From positions 62,001-126,000 of the forward strand of contig JAHCAZ010000001.1 in assembly GCA_019634615.1 (NCBI GenBank): DNA of 64,000 bases, written 5' to 3'. A program made the translations under genes and the position numbers. This DNA is from Opitutaceae bacterium (lineage in GTDB: Bacteria > Verrucomicrobiota > Verrucomicrobiia > Opitutales > Opitutaceae). The notes under the pieces are model-generated. The model was not told the origin of the DNA, searched no databases, and saw only the letters and a list, made by a program, of their open reading frames with translations. Shown here one piece after another: positions 1-8,483 of this stretch; within the stretch, counting starts at the first letter, position 1; the number at the start of each line of letters is the position of its first letter.

Positions 1-786
1 GTTGAAGAGCAGGTTGCCCTTGGTGAAGACGGGTGTCTCCGGTGAGTTGACGTACTTGGCCTCGCGGGCGGGATCGTCCTCGGGCGTGAGGTCGGTCTGG
101 CGGGCGGTGAAGGCCACGACGCGGCCCTGGTGGTCGCGGATCGGGATCATGAGCCGGCCGCGGAAGCGCGGGCGGAGCGAGCCGAGGCCGAAGATGGCGC
201 CGTCGCGCACGAAAAACAGCCCGCACTGGCGGAGGGCCTCCTCGGAGAACTTGCGTTTCAGCAGCAGCGCGGCGAGCCCGTCGTCACCCGGGGCGGCGGC
301 GCCGATCTTGAACTCGTCGGCGATCTCGGGCGCGAATTTGCGCTTGGTTGTCCAATACTCGCGCAGGAACGTGCCGACGGGCGTGGCCGCCTTGAAGGCC
401 TGATGGTAGTGCTCGGTGGCGAGCTCGTGGATCTCGAAGATCTCCTGGCGCAGCGAGCGCTCCTCGCGGGAGGGGCCGGCGCCCTCCTCGTACTCGATCA
501 CGATGCCGTAGCGCTGGCCGAGGGCCTCGATGGCCTCGGTGAAGCCGAGTTGCTCGGTCTCGCGCACGAACGTGATGACGTCACCGGCCTTGCCGCAGCC
601 GAAGCACTTGTAGAAGCCCTTGTCGGGATCGACGTGGAAGGAGGGGGTCTTCTCGTTGTGAAAGGGGCAGAGGCCCTTGAGGCGCGAGCCGCCCGCCTTG
701 CGCAACGTCACGACCCGCCCGATGACGTCGGCGAGGTTCACCCGCAACTTCAGGTCGCGGACGCAGGTGGGCTTGATGGCGGGCAT
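1..786 (-). CDS. dnaG: DNA primase DnaG, N-terminal part (gene cut by window edge)
   Basis: Makes RNA primers at the replication fork. The 262 codons visible start with MPAIKPTC and run off the left edge with no stop. The N-terminal CHC2-type zinc ribbon is complete: ligands C40, H43, C61 and C64 around the conserved CPFHNEKTPSF and YKCFGCG segments. The start of the TOPRIM-linked core follows, with RGRLMIPIRDHQGRVVAFTAR near residue 220. The start ATG is at 784-786; no earlier in-frame start gives a better fit to the family. The gene is transcribed away from the DUF362-like gene at 906, so the two share a 119-base divergent gap. Family identity is very secure; only the C-terminal two thirds cannot be seen. 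Confidence 0.96.
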   Translation of the reverse strand, partial: MPAIKPTCVRDLKLRVNLADVIGRVVTLRKAGGSRLKGLCPFHNEKTPSFHVDPDKGFYKCFGCGKAGDVITFVRETEQLGFTEAIEALGQRYGIVIEYEEGAGPSREERSLRQEIFEIHELATEHYHQAFKAATPVGTFLREYWTTKRKFAPEIADEFKIGAAAPGDDGLAALLLKRKFSEEALRQCGLFFVRDGAIFGLGSLRPRFRGRLMIPIRDHQGRVVAFTARQTDLTPEDDPAREAKYVNSPETPVFTKGNLLFN

Positions 787-905
787 GAACGGGCGGAGGA
801 CGGTCGGAACCGCAAAGAATGCACTTTCAACCGGCCGGGAGGGCTGTCAAGTTTCGCGGCTCGCGGAGGAAACATCGGCGCCGTTTAGGCGACTCACCCA
901 CCAAC

Positions 906-1949
906 ATGCGTTTCAAGCTACTCACGGTTCTCACCCTGGCCCTCATCCCCTGGATGCGGGCCGATCCGGCTGTCGCCGCCCCCGAGGGGGCCCGTCCCGC
1001 GGCCGAGCCGGTCTGGGAATCGCAGTTGCCGGACTTCTCCGCCGAAACCTACGACGCCAAGGTCGAGGGCCTCCTGTCCCAGTTTGAGGCTGCGACGGGG
1101 CGCAAGCTGGTCCCGGGCGAAAAGAAAAAGGTGGGCCTCAAGATCTACGCCGACTCGGGCCCGGGCATGGCGACCCCGCTGCCGCTCGTGCGGGCCGTCA
1201 TCCGGGCGCTCGAGCGCCGCGGTTTCGCGACGGAAAACATCTTCCTCGTCGGCCTCAACCAGCTCCGCCTCCGCATGACGGGCTACCTGCCTTCGCTCGT
1301 CACCGGCGAGTCCCCGTTCCCGGGGCATCCGATCTTCGTGCTCGAGTCGGGCAAGTTCTACGACCCGGTCTGGTTTTACGACAGCCCGCTGCCGCAGCGC
1401 TTCGACCCCATCTTCATCGAGTCGCAGACGCGCGACGTGCCCAACACCTCCACGAAGGACGAGGACCGCAAGAGCTTCCTCGCGACCCCGCTCTTCCTCG
1501 ACGCCGATTTCTGGATCAACCTGCCCGTCTACACCGACCACCCCATGCTGGGGGTCAACGGCGCGCTCGTGAACGCGACCCTCTGGAACGCCTCGAACAC
1601 GGCCCGCTTCTTCCGCAGTCCCGCCAACGCCCCGGCCGCCGTCGCGGAGATGAGCGCCATCCCCGAGCTGCGCGAGACCTGGGCCTGCACCATCGTCAGC
1701 CTCCAGCATTACCAGTACATCGGCGGGCCGTTCTTCAACTCCCTTTACGCGGCGTCCGAGCCGCTCATCTGGCTCAGCCGCGACCCGGTGCTCCTCGACA
1801 CGCTCATGCTCGAGCGCATCAACCGCCTGCGCAAGCTCACGGGCTTCAACCCCGTGCCGGAGGACATCCGCACGCTCGAGTTCGCCGAGCTGCTGGGCGT
1901 CGGTTCCATGAACACGGACGCGGCCCGCATCAAGCGGCTGGACCAATAA
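906..1949 (+). CDS. Secreted DUF362-like protein
   Basis: A 347-residue protein with a signal peptide (MRFKLLTVLTLALIPWMRADPAVAA) that decides the start; the frame is open further upstream but that part has no secretory character. The segment KVGLKIYADSGPG followed by PLVRAVIRALERRGF resembles the DUF362 pattern in which a lysine-containing strand precedes a helix beginning with an arginine/valine pair. No cysteine cluster for an iron-sulfur centre is visible, unlike the ferredoxin-fused members of that family. Function is unknown; export to the periplasm is an inference from the signal peptide. It is the first gene of a rightward run that continues into nuoA 43 bases on. Confidence 0.7.
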   Translation: MRFKLLTVLTLALIPWMRADPAVAAPEGARPAAEPVWESQLPDFSAETYDAKVEGLLSQFEAATGRKLVPGEKKKVGLKIYADSGPGMATPLPLVRAVIRALERRGFATENIFLVGLNQLRLRMTGYLPSLVTGESPFPGHPIFVLESGKFYDPVWFYDSPLPQRFDPIFIESQTRDVPNTSTKDEDRKSFLATPLFLDADFWINLPVYTDHPMLGVNGALVNATLWNASNTARFFRSPANAPAAVAEMSAIPELRETWACTIVSLQHYQYIGGPFFNSLYAASEPLIWLSRDPVLLDTLMLERINRLRKLTGFNPVPEDIRTLEFAELLGVGSMNTDAARIKRLDQ

Positions 1950-1992
1950 AACCGCTTGCCGCCCGGCGGGGCTTTCGCGCAGGTTTGGGGCG

Positions 1993-2364
1993 ATGGCATC
2001 CGACTACCTTCCGTTCCTGATCCAGGCCGCCTTGGCCGCCCTCATCACCGGCGGCGTCATCGGCGCGAGTCATTTCTTCGGCCAGCGCATGGCCAAGAAC
2101 CGCATCAAGGACACGGCGTACGAGTGCGGCCTCGCCTCGGAGGGTGTCGGCCGCACGCGCTTCTCGGTGAAGTTCTTCGTCACCGCGCTGCTCTTCCTCA
2201 TCTTCGACATCGAGGTCGTGTTCCTCATCCCGTGGGCGTTCATCTACCGCGAGTTCCTCGCCCAGAACCTCCCGATCCTCGGCCCGATCCTGTTCTTCAT
2301 CGGCCTGCTCGTCCTCGGCCTCGTCTATGAGGTCCGCAAGGGCGCCCTCGAATGGGAAAAGTGA
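1993..2364 (+). CDS. nuoA: NADH-quinone oxidoreductase subunit A
   Basis: Small three-helix membrane subunit of respiratory complex I, sitting at the junction of the quinone-binding and proton-pumping parts. The 123 residues match the family length, and the signature YECG followed by FSVKFFVTALLFLIFDIE and FLIPW is intact. Hydrophobic segments lie at about residues 5-28, 62-85 and 92-114. No other nuo gene is present in the 64 kb, so it is detached from any nuoBCD-N operon here. It lies 46 bases before the cyclase gene and 43 after the DUF362-like gene and may be co-transcribed with both. Confidence 0.95.
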   Translation: MASDYLPFLIQAALAALITGGVIGASHFFGQRMAKNRIKDTAYECGLASEGVGRTRFSVKFFVTALLFLIFDIEVVFLIPWAFIYREFLAQNLPILGPILFFIGLLVLGLVYEVRKGALEWEK

Positions 2365-2410
2365 CGGGCGCCTGATCCCGCGACGCCGGCCCCGCGCCTG
2401 ACCCCCTGCC

Positions 2411-3751
2411 ATGCGTCTCGACAAGATCATCGCCCGCAGCCGCATCGTCGACCTGCACAGCCTCACCCTGCAGGGCGCGCTGCAGGAGCTGCTCGAGGTC
2501 TGCGTCCAGACCTTTCCCGACCTCAAGCCCGACGCCCTGTTGAAGGGCCTGCTCGCCCGCGAGAGCACGATGACCACCTACCTCGGCCTCGGGGTGGCGC
2601 TGCCGCACGTGCGCGTGAAGATGAACCGGCGTTTCGTGCTCGCCATCGGCCGCAGCCGCGCCGGCATCCGGCACGACGGCGCGAAGGACGAGGAGAAGGT
2701 GCGCCTCATCTTCATGCTCATCGCCGGGCAGCAGGCGCGCGACTACCTGCAGGTGCTCGCGTCGATCGCGCGGCAGGTGCGCGAGCCCGACCTCGTCGAG
2801 AACCTCGTCGGTGCGCCCGACCTCGACGCTCTCTACGAGCGCCTCCTCGGCGGTTTCGGCGGCATCCGCCCCGTCCACGCGCAGCAGAACCGGATCAACA
2901 AGATCATGTTCAACGAGGCCCAGCGCGTCGCCAAGGGCGCGGACTGCGGCGCCATCATGGTCTTCGGCGACACCTTCGTCGGCGGCATCCAGGCCGGCGC
3001 GCTCCAGGCGAAGATCAAGACCATCCTCGTCACCCGCAACCCGATCGAGCCGAGCGAGGACCAGAAGGACTTCGCTGAGACGATCCAGGTGCGCTCGTTC
3101 TCCGCGCAGCGCATGGCCCAGCTGCGCAGCGCCATCCTCGTGGCGCTGACCCGCGGCATCGTGGCCTACAACGACCGCGTGTGCTGCATTGGCGGGGTCA
3201 CGGGCAGCAACCAGTTTGACACCCTCGCGGTGGTCGACATCGAGCGCGAATTCCAGTCGGTCCTCACCGGCCAGAGCCAGCTGCTGCCCGAGGACGTGAA
3301 GGCGGAGGTCCTCGAGCGCGTGATCGCCGTCGCCACCGAGCTCGCGGTCGAGGGTCGCGAGGGCAAGCCGGTCGGCTGCCTCTTCGTCGTGGGCGACTCG
3401 GGTACCGTCGAACAGCTCAGCAAGCCCCTCGTGCTCAATCCGTTCTACGGCTACAAGGAGGAGGACCGCAACATCCTCAACCCGTTCATGGACGAGACCG
3501 TGAAGGAGTTCTCCTCGATCGACGGCGCGTTCGTGATCCGGGGCGATGGCGTGGTGATCTCGGCCGGCAGTTTGATCCAGGCGATCGATACCAACAACGT
3601 CCTGCCCAGCGGTTTGGGCACGCGGCACGCCGCGGCGTCAGCCATCAGCCTGGCCGCCCAGTGCATCGCCATCGTCGTCTCGTCGAGCACGAGCCAGGTC
3701 ACGCTCTTCCGCCGCGGGGTGATGCTGCCGCTGACGGAAAAGCGGCGGTAG
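2411..3751 (+). CDS. PTS IIA / diadenylate cyclase fusion
   Basis: A 446-residue three-part protein. Residues 1-150 are a PTS EIIA domain of the fructose/nitrogen type, with the phospho-accepting histidine at H66 in GVALPHVRV. Residues about 160-330 form an alpha/beta region (NEAQRVAKGADCGAIMVFGD) that recalls the pyruvate-kinase C-terminal-like domain found before archaeal DacZ cyclases. Residues 360-440 are a DisA_N/DAC domain with DGA at 371-373 and GTRHAAA at 403-409, the two motifs that bind ATP and metal in c-di-AMP synthases. The usual SE(E) after the VVS strand is SSS here, so activity should not be taken for granted. No membrane segment is visible. It is predicted to make c-di-AMP under PTS control; that coupling is inference. 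Confidence 0.85.
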   Translation: MRLDKIIARSRIVDLHSLTLQGALQELLEVCVQTFPDLKPDALLKGLLARESTMTTYLGLGVALPHVRVKMNRRFVLAIGRSRAGIRHDGAKDEEKVRLIFMLIAGQQARDYLQVLASIARQVREPDLVENLVGAPDLDALYERLLGGFGGIRPVHAQQNRINKIMFNEAQRVAKGADCGAIMVFGDTFVGGIQAGALQAKIKTILVTRNPIEPSEDQKDFAETIQVRSFSAQRMAQLRSAILVALTRGIVAYNDRVCCIGGVTGSNQFDTLAVVDIEREFQSVLTGQSQLLPEDVKAEVLERVIAVATELAVEGREGKPVGCLFVVGDSGTVEQLSKPLVLNPFYGYKEEDRNILNPFMDETVKEFSSIDGAFVIRGDGVVISAGSLIQAIDTNNVLPSGLGTRHAAASAISLAAQCIAIVVSSSTSQVTLFRRGVMLPLTEKRR

Positions 3752-3823
3752 GCAGCAAAGAAACTTTGGGGTTGCCCTCATCCAACCCGCGCCTTTGCTC
3801 TGACCCTTCAACCTTTTAAAACT

Positions 3824-3988
3824 ATGCAAGAAGTCGTCACCCTGGAATGCACCGAAGCCAAGAAAGAGGGCAAACCCGCCTCGCGCTATCTCACCAAGCG
3901 CAACAAGAAGACGGTCACGGAGCGCATCGAGAAGAAGAAGTACAATCCCTTCCTGCGCCGTCACACGCTGCACAAGGAGATCAAGTAA
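3824..3988 (+). CDS. rpmG: 50S ribosomal protein bL33
   Basis: A 54-residue basic protein ([20 protein letters not shown] at the start, ending [10 protein letters not shown]) with the family core [24 protein letters not shown]. It has only one cysteine, so it is the zinc-independent C-minus form. It is followed within 30 bases by a strong terminator hairpin. It sits alone rather than next to secE/nusG. Confidence 0.95.
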   Translation: MQEVVTLECTEAKKEGKPASRYLTKRNKKTVTERIEKKKYNPFLRRHTLHKEIK

Positions 3989-4015
3989 GCTTTCTGTCCT
4001 GATCGGACAGCCACA

Positions 4016-4042
4016 AAGCCGGGCTATCCGCCCGGCTTTTTT
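4016..4042 (+). terminator. Rho-independent terminator after rpmG
   Basis: Nine-base-pair GC-rich stem (AAGCCGGGC at 4016-4024 with GCCCGGCTT at 4030-4038), a five-base loop, then a run of six T ending at 4042. It lies 27 bases after the rpmG stop. Because of the symmetric A/T flanks it may also stop leftward transcription from the gene at 4063. Confidence 0.9.
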
Positions 4043-4062
4043 GTTTCCGCGCCAGCCGGCGC

Positions 4063-4323
4063 CTACTTCCGCTCCTGGAGGACGGGGCTGCCGGCGACCC
4101 CGGCGCCCTGTTGCTGCTGCCGGCGGGCGGCGCGCCAGCCCTCGCGGTGCTTGCGAATCCAGTCGAGCAGGGCGCGCTCGAAGCCGATGTCGTAGCCCAA
4201 GCGCTCCGATTCCAACCACTTGTGTTTCAGGATCTCTTCCCGTTCGGCCAGAAATTCCTGGTAGAGACTGGATTGCTTGACGAATTCACGCGAATTCGCG
4301 GGCTCGTGAACGGAGGAACTCAT
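4063..4323 (-). CDS. Small conserved hypothetical protein
   Basis: An 86-residue, charged, soluble protein starting MSSSVHEPANSREF. The core HKWLESERLGYDIGFERALLDWI resembles a short pattern seen in DUF4032 proteins (W-x-x-SE-x-x-G-x-D-x-G-x-x-x-A), but the similarity is too short to assign function. The C-terminus is rich in Q/R and disordered-looking. An upstream in-frame ATG at 4347 would add eight residues; the chosen start fits a compact helical protein better. It runs in the same direction as the Mrp gene that lies upstream of it. Confidence 0.65.
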   Translation of the reverse strand: MSSSVHEPANSREFVKQSSLYQEFLAEREEILKHKWLESERLGYDIGFERALLDWIRKHREGWRAARRQQQQGAGVAGSPVLQERK

Positions 4324-4394
4324 GCGGTGATCACCTGGGCGAATCATCAGAGTGCCCCGCGGCGCCTGTCAATGCCTGCAATGTCGCCATATCG

Positions 4395-5486
4395 TCACAC
4401 GGCCGGCACCCGCGGCTGGGCGAGGCGCAGGAGCAGCGTGGCCGCCAGGTCGCGGAAGACGCCGGCGACCGGGCTCTGCGGGGCGCTCACGACCACCGGC
4501 CGACCGGCGTCGCCGCCCTCGCGGATGGCCGGCACGATCGGCACCTGGCCCAGCAAAAGCGTGCCGAGCTTCTCGGCGATCGCCGCGCCGCCGCCGCTGC
4601 CGAAGAGTTCGTGTTTCTGGCCGGCGGGATCGATGAAGTAGCTCATGTTCTCGGCGACGCCGAGGAGGGGCACGTTGACCTTCTGGAACATCAGGCCGCC
4701 CTTGCGCGCGACGTTCGTGGCGGCGGGCTGGGGCGTCGTGACGAGCACGGCGCCGTCGAGCGGGAGCGTCTGCACGAGCGAAAGCTGGGCGTCGCCGGTG
4801 CCGGGCGGCAGGTCGACGAGGAGGACGTCGAGTTCGCCCCACTTCACGTTCTGCACGAACTGCTGCACCGTCTTCATGATCATCGGGCCGCGCCAGACGA
4901 CGGGCGTGTTGTCGTCCACGAGGAAGCCCATGCTCATGACCTTCACGCCGTGATGCTCCATCGGAATCAGCATGGCCTCGGCGCCGTCGCCCTCGACCTC
5001 GGGCCGGCCGGAGAGGCCCATCATCAGGGGCACACTGGGGCCGTAGATGTCGCAGTCCATCAACCCGACGCGGCCGTGGCGGCCCTTGGCGCCGAGCACC
5101 TGGGCGAGGGCGCAGGCGAGATTGACGGCGAACGTGCTCTTGCCGACGCCGCCCTTGCCGGAGGCGATGGCGACGGCGTGCTTGATCGTCTTCGGGGCGC
5201 TGCCGGTGCCGGCGAGGTTGCCGCCGCCCGCGGCCGGGGTCTTCACGGCGGAGACGGCGATGTCGATGATCGTGTCCTTCACCCCGGGCAGCGCGCGCAG
5301 GCACTGGTCCACCTCGCGCTTGAGGTGCAGGGGAACCTTGGGATCGCTGGTGGTGACTGCGAGGGCGACCTTGACCGTGCCATCGACGAAGGCGGCGGAG
5401 CGGACCAGGCCGAACGATACGATGTCGCGGCTGAAGCCTGGGTACTTCACCTGCTTGAGTTGTTCTTTGATGGCTTCGGGTGTCAT
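4395..5486 (-). CDS. mrp: Mrp/NBP35-family ATPase (ApbC-like), lacking the CxxC motif
   Basis: A 363-residue P-loop ATPase of the Mrp/Ind1 family, normally a carrier of iron-sulfur clusters to apo-proteins. Residues 1-80 are the MIP18/DUF59 domain; the deviant Walker A SGKGGVGKS lies at 109-117, and VDLPPGTGDAQLSL at 224-237 is the family switch region. The family normally has CxxC after ENMS; here ENMSYF is followed by IDPAGQK (residues 285-291) with no cysteine, and the DNA read confirms this. Cluster binding in the usual way is therefore doubtful. The gene is divergent from tolB. A frameshift does not explain the loss because the flanking blocks are in frame. Confidence 0.92.
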   Translation of the reverse strand: MTPEAIKEQLKQVKYPGFSRDIVSFGLVRSAAFVDGTVKVALAVTTSDPKVPLHLKREVDQCLRALPGVKDTIIDIAVSAVKTPAAGGGNLAGTGSAPKTIKHAVAIASGKGGVGKSTFAVNLACALAQVLGAKGRHGRVGLMDCDIYGPSVPLMMGLSGRPEVEGDGAEAMLIPMEHHGVKVMSMGFLVDDNTPVVWRGPMIMKTVQQFVQNVKWGELDVLLVDLPPGTGDAQLSLVQTLPLDGAVLVTTPQPAATNVARKGGLMFQKVNVPLLGVAENMSYFIDPAGQKHELFGSGGGAAIAEKLGTLLLGQVPIVPAIREGGDAGRPVVVSAPQSPVAGVFRDLAATLLLRLAQPRVPAV

Positions 5487-5584
5487 GACGAAAATTTGGA
5501 ACCGGAGGGGATTTAAGTTGTTAAGCGGGGGCGGGGTGTAAATAGAAATGCCCCGGAATCAGTTTTCTTCAACCCAGTCCGCTC

Positions 5585-6775
5585 ATGTCCTTCTTTCTGC
5601 GTCTCGCCCTGATTTTTTCCCTCGGGCTCACGGTGGCCTCGGCCCAGACCAAGATCGGTGAGGTGATCGTCACCGCCGACACCAAGACCGTGCCGGTGCG
5701 TGTCTCCTCCACGAACCCGGAACTGAATTCCCTGGCCATCCAGGCCTTTCGTTCTCATGGCCGCTACCGCGTCGTCGCGAGTGGCTATACCTACGACATC
5801 AAGTTCACGCCGGTCGGCGCGACGCAGGTCCGCGTCGAGATCGCGCGCAGCTCCGGCACGCCGGTGCACAGCGAGGTGGCGACCGGCAGCTCGGCCCGCA
5901 ACGCGCTGCTGCGCGCGGCCGACGTCGCCGTCGAGAAGACCAACGGCCTCGGACTGAAAGGCTTCTTCACGGCCAAGGTCGCCTTCATCGGCGAGCGCAC
6001 GGGCAAGAAGGAGATCTACGTCTCGGACCTGTTCTTCGGCGAGGTGAAGCAGATCACCCGCGACAATGCGCAGGCCCTCGGCCCGCGCTGGGCGCCGGAC
6101 GGTTCCAAGCTCCTCTACACGAGCTACTACAAGTCCGGCTTCCCCGACATCTTCCAGATCGACCTCAACTCCTACCAGCGCACGACCTTCGTGAGCTTCA
6201 AGGGCACCAACAGCGGCGCCCGCTTCAGCCCGAACGGTTCACAAGTGGCCATGGTGCTCTCCGGCGAGGGCAATGCCGAGATCTACGTGAGCGACGCCAA
6301 CGGCAAGCGCGTCTCGCGCCGCACGCGCACCGATGCCGTCGAGGCCTCGCCGTGCTTCTCGCCCGATGGCAGCCGCATCGTGTTCACCTCCGATGCTGCG
6401 GGCGGCCCGCAGCTCTACATCATCCCGGCCGGCGGCGGCTCGATGCAGCGCGTGGCGACGAACATCAGCGGCTACTGCGCCGAGCCCGACTGGTCGCGCG
6501 CCAACCCAAACAAGATCGCCTTCACGGCGCGCATCGGGCGCGGCTATCAGATCGCGGTGCACGACTTCTCGAAGGGCAAGAGCGCGCAGGCCTCGAACGC
6601 GCCGTTCGACGGCGTGGAGCCGAGCTGGCTGCCCGACGGGCGCCACCTCGTCTACACGGCCCGCGATCGCACCACGAGCCGCATCTGCATCCTCGACACC
6701 GAGAGCGGCGCCAGCATGCCGATCAGCCCGACGAGCTTCGGCCCGGCGCTGCAGGCGAGCGTCTGGGCGCCGTAA
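5585..6775 (+). CDS. tolB: TolB-like periplasmic beta-propeller protein
   Basis: A 396-residue protein with a signal peptide ending ASAQ (residues 1-21), an N-terminal alpha/beta domain to about residue 135, and then WD40-like PD40 repeats such as RWAPDGSKLLYTSY, RFSPNGSQVAM, CFSPDGSRIVFTSD and SWLPDGRHLVYTARD. This is the TolB layout, a component of the Tol-Pal envelope system that links outer membrane and peptidoglycan during division. No tolQ, tolR, tolA or pal is adjacent, so the assignment rests on domain structure. A strong terminator follows. Confidence 0.88.
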   Translation: MSFFLRLALIFSLGLTVASAQTKIGEVIVTADTKTVPVRVSSTNPELNSLAIQAFRSHGRYRVVASGYTYDIKFTPVGATQVRVEIARSSGTPVHSEVATGSSARNALLRAADVAVEKTNGLGLKGFFTAKVAFIGERTGKKEIYVSDLFFGEVKQITRDNAQALGPRWAPDGSKLLYTSYYKSGFPDIFQIDLNSYQRTTFVSFKGTNSGARFSPNGSQVAMVLSGEGNAEIYVSDANGKRVSRRTRTDAVEASPCFSPDGSRIVFTSDAAGGPQLYIIPAGGGSMQRVATNISGYCAEPDWSRANPNKIAFTARIGRGYQIAVHDFSKGKSAQASNAPFDGVEPSWLPDGRHLVYTARDRTTSRICILDTESGASMPISPTSFGPALQASVWAP

Positions 6776-6805
6776 CTGCAGGGCACGTTAAAGACCCTCC
6801 CACAA

Positions 6806-6834
6806 AAAAGCCGCCCCAGATCGGGGCGGCTTTT
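6806..6834. terminator. Bidirectional terminator between tolB and sod
   Basis: A 12-base-pair hairpin: AAAAGCCGCCCC pairs with GGGGCGGCTTTT across a five-base loop (6818-6822). It has T runs on both strands, so it can end tolB from the left and sod from the right, the two genes being convergent. Confidence 0.92.
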
Positions 6835-6858
6835 GTTTTGAAGGCGGGGGCGAAACGC

Positions 6859-7491
<633 letters not shown>

Positions 7492-7556
7492 GATGAATGG
7501 AGGGTTGGTGTGATGGATAAACGAGAAAGGCAAAGATGCACCGCCCGGCGGAAGCG

Positions 7557-8093
7557 TCAACTGCCGCCTGTGTCTTCCGTGGTGCGCTTGAGCCGGAAAA
7601 ACGCCTGGAGCAGCTCGCGGCACTCGGCCTCGAGCACGCCGCCGGCGGTGATCTCGAGGTGGTGGTTCACGCGCGGCAGGGCGTTGAGGTCGGTGGCGCC
7701 GCCGAGGCAGCCCATCTTCGGATCGGGCACGGCGTAGCACACGCGCTGGAACCGCGACATGAGCGTCGCACCCGAGCACATGGGGCAGGGTTCCTTGGTG
7801 ACGTAGAGCGTGCAACCCTCGAGCCGCCAGTCGCCGAGTTTCGCGGCGGCCTGGGTGATCGCCAGCATCTCGGCATGGGCGGTCGGGTCGTGCGCACCCT
7901 CGACCGTGTTGTGGGCGGCGGCGATCACCTCGCCGTCGCGGGCGATGACGGCCCCGATCGGCACCTCGTCCTGCCGCCACGCATCGATCGCCTGGTTGTA
8001 GGCCAGGCTCATGAAAAACCCGTCATCCCGCACGAGTTGCGACGGGAACCGCTTCTCGAACGGGCAGGGAAGAGCGGATGCGGGCTGGGCCAT
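7557..8093 (-). CDS. tadA: tRNA-specific adenosine deaminase
   Basis: A 178-residue zinc deaminase that converts A34 to inosine in tRNA-Arg. The catalytic HAE is at 73-75 and the zinc pair PCPMC gives C103 and C106; [16 protein letters not shown] is a family block. The start MAQPAS was chosen because the conserved domain begins near residue 28; a start at residue 28 ([10 protein letters not shown]) is also possible. It is followed by sod 65 bases on in the same direction and is divergent from infA. Confidence 0.93.
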   Translation of the reverse strand: MAQPASALPCPFEKRFPSQLVRDDGFFMSLAYNQAIDAWRQDEVPIGAVIARDGEVIAAAHNTVEGAHDPTAHAEMLAITQAAAKLGDWRLEGCTLYVTKEPCPMCSGATLMSRFQRVCYAVPDPKMGCLGGATDLNALPRVNHHLEITAGGVLEAECRELLQAFFRLKRTTEDTGGS

Positions 8094-8205
8094 GATTGGG
8101 TTAAAGCCTTGACTTACGGGGGGTAGATCGGGCTTACAAGTGGCTTTTCCGCACCGACCTACTGCATGAACCATACTACCGCCGGCTCGTCCCGTTCCTC
8201 CCTCC

Positions 8206-8466
8206 ATGGCTGAAGGCAATTCGATTGAAGTTGAGGGTAAGGTGGTTGCAGTCCTCCCCGGCACGATGTTCAAGGTCCAGTTGTCCAACGGACACGTGGT
8301 TTTGGCCCATATCTCGGGCAAGCTCCGCAAGCACTTCATCAAGATCGCCGCGGGCGACATGGTGAAGATGGAGATGAGCCCGTACGACCTGGAGAAGGCG
8401 CGCATCACTTTCCGCATGAAGGAAAGCTCGCCGCCGCCGCCGATGCCGCAGCGCCGGCGTTACTGA
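8206..8466 (+). CDS. infA: Translation initiation factor IF-1
   Basis: An OB-fold protein of 86 residues that binds the 30S A site during initiation. The core [23 protein letters not shown] and [37 protein letters not shown] is complete. It carries a tail of about 14 residues, rich in proline then RRRY, beyond the usual 72-residue length. It lies alone, not in a ribosomal protein operon, 17 bases before xerD. Confidence 0.95.
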   Translation: MAEGNSIEVEGKVVAVLPGTMFKVQLSNGHVVLAHISGKLRKHFIKIAAGDMVKMEMSPYDLEKARITFRMKESSPPPPMPQRRRY

Positions 8467-8483
8467 TCCGCCCCCCGCCGGCC

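Noticed and set aside
8109-8140. Possible infA promoter TTGACT with TTACAA
   Set aside because: Spacing is 19 bases and the -10 match is weak; left out of the feature list.
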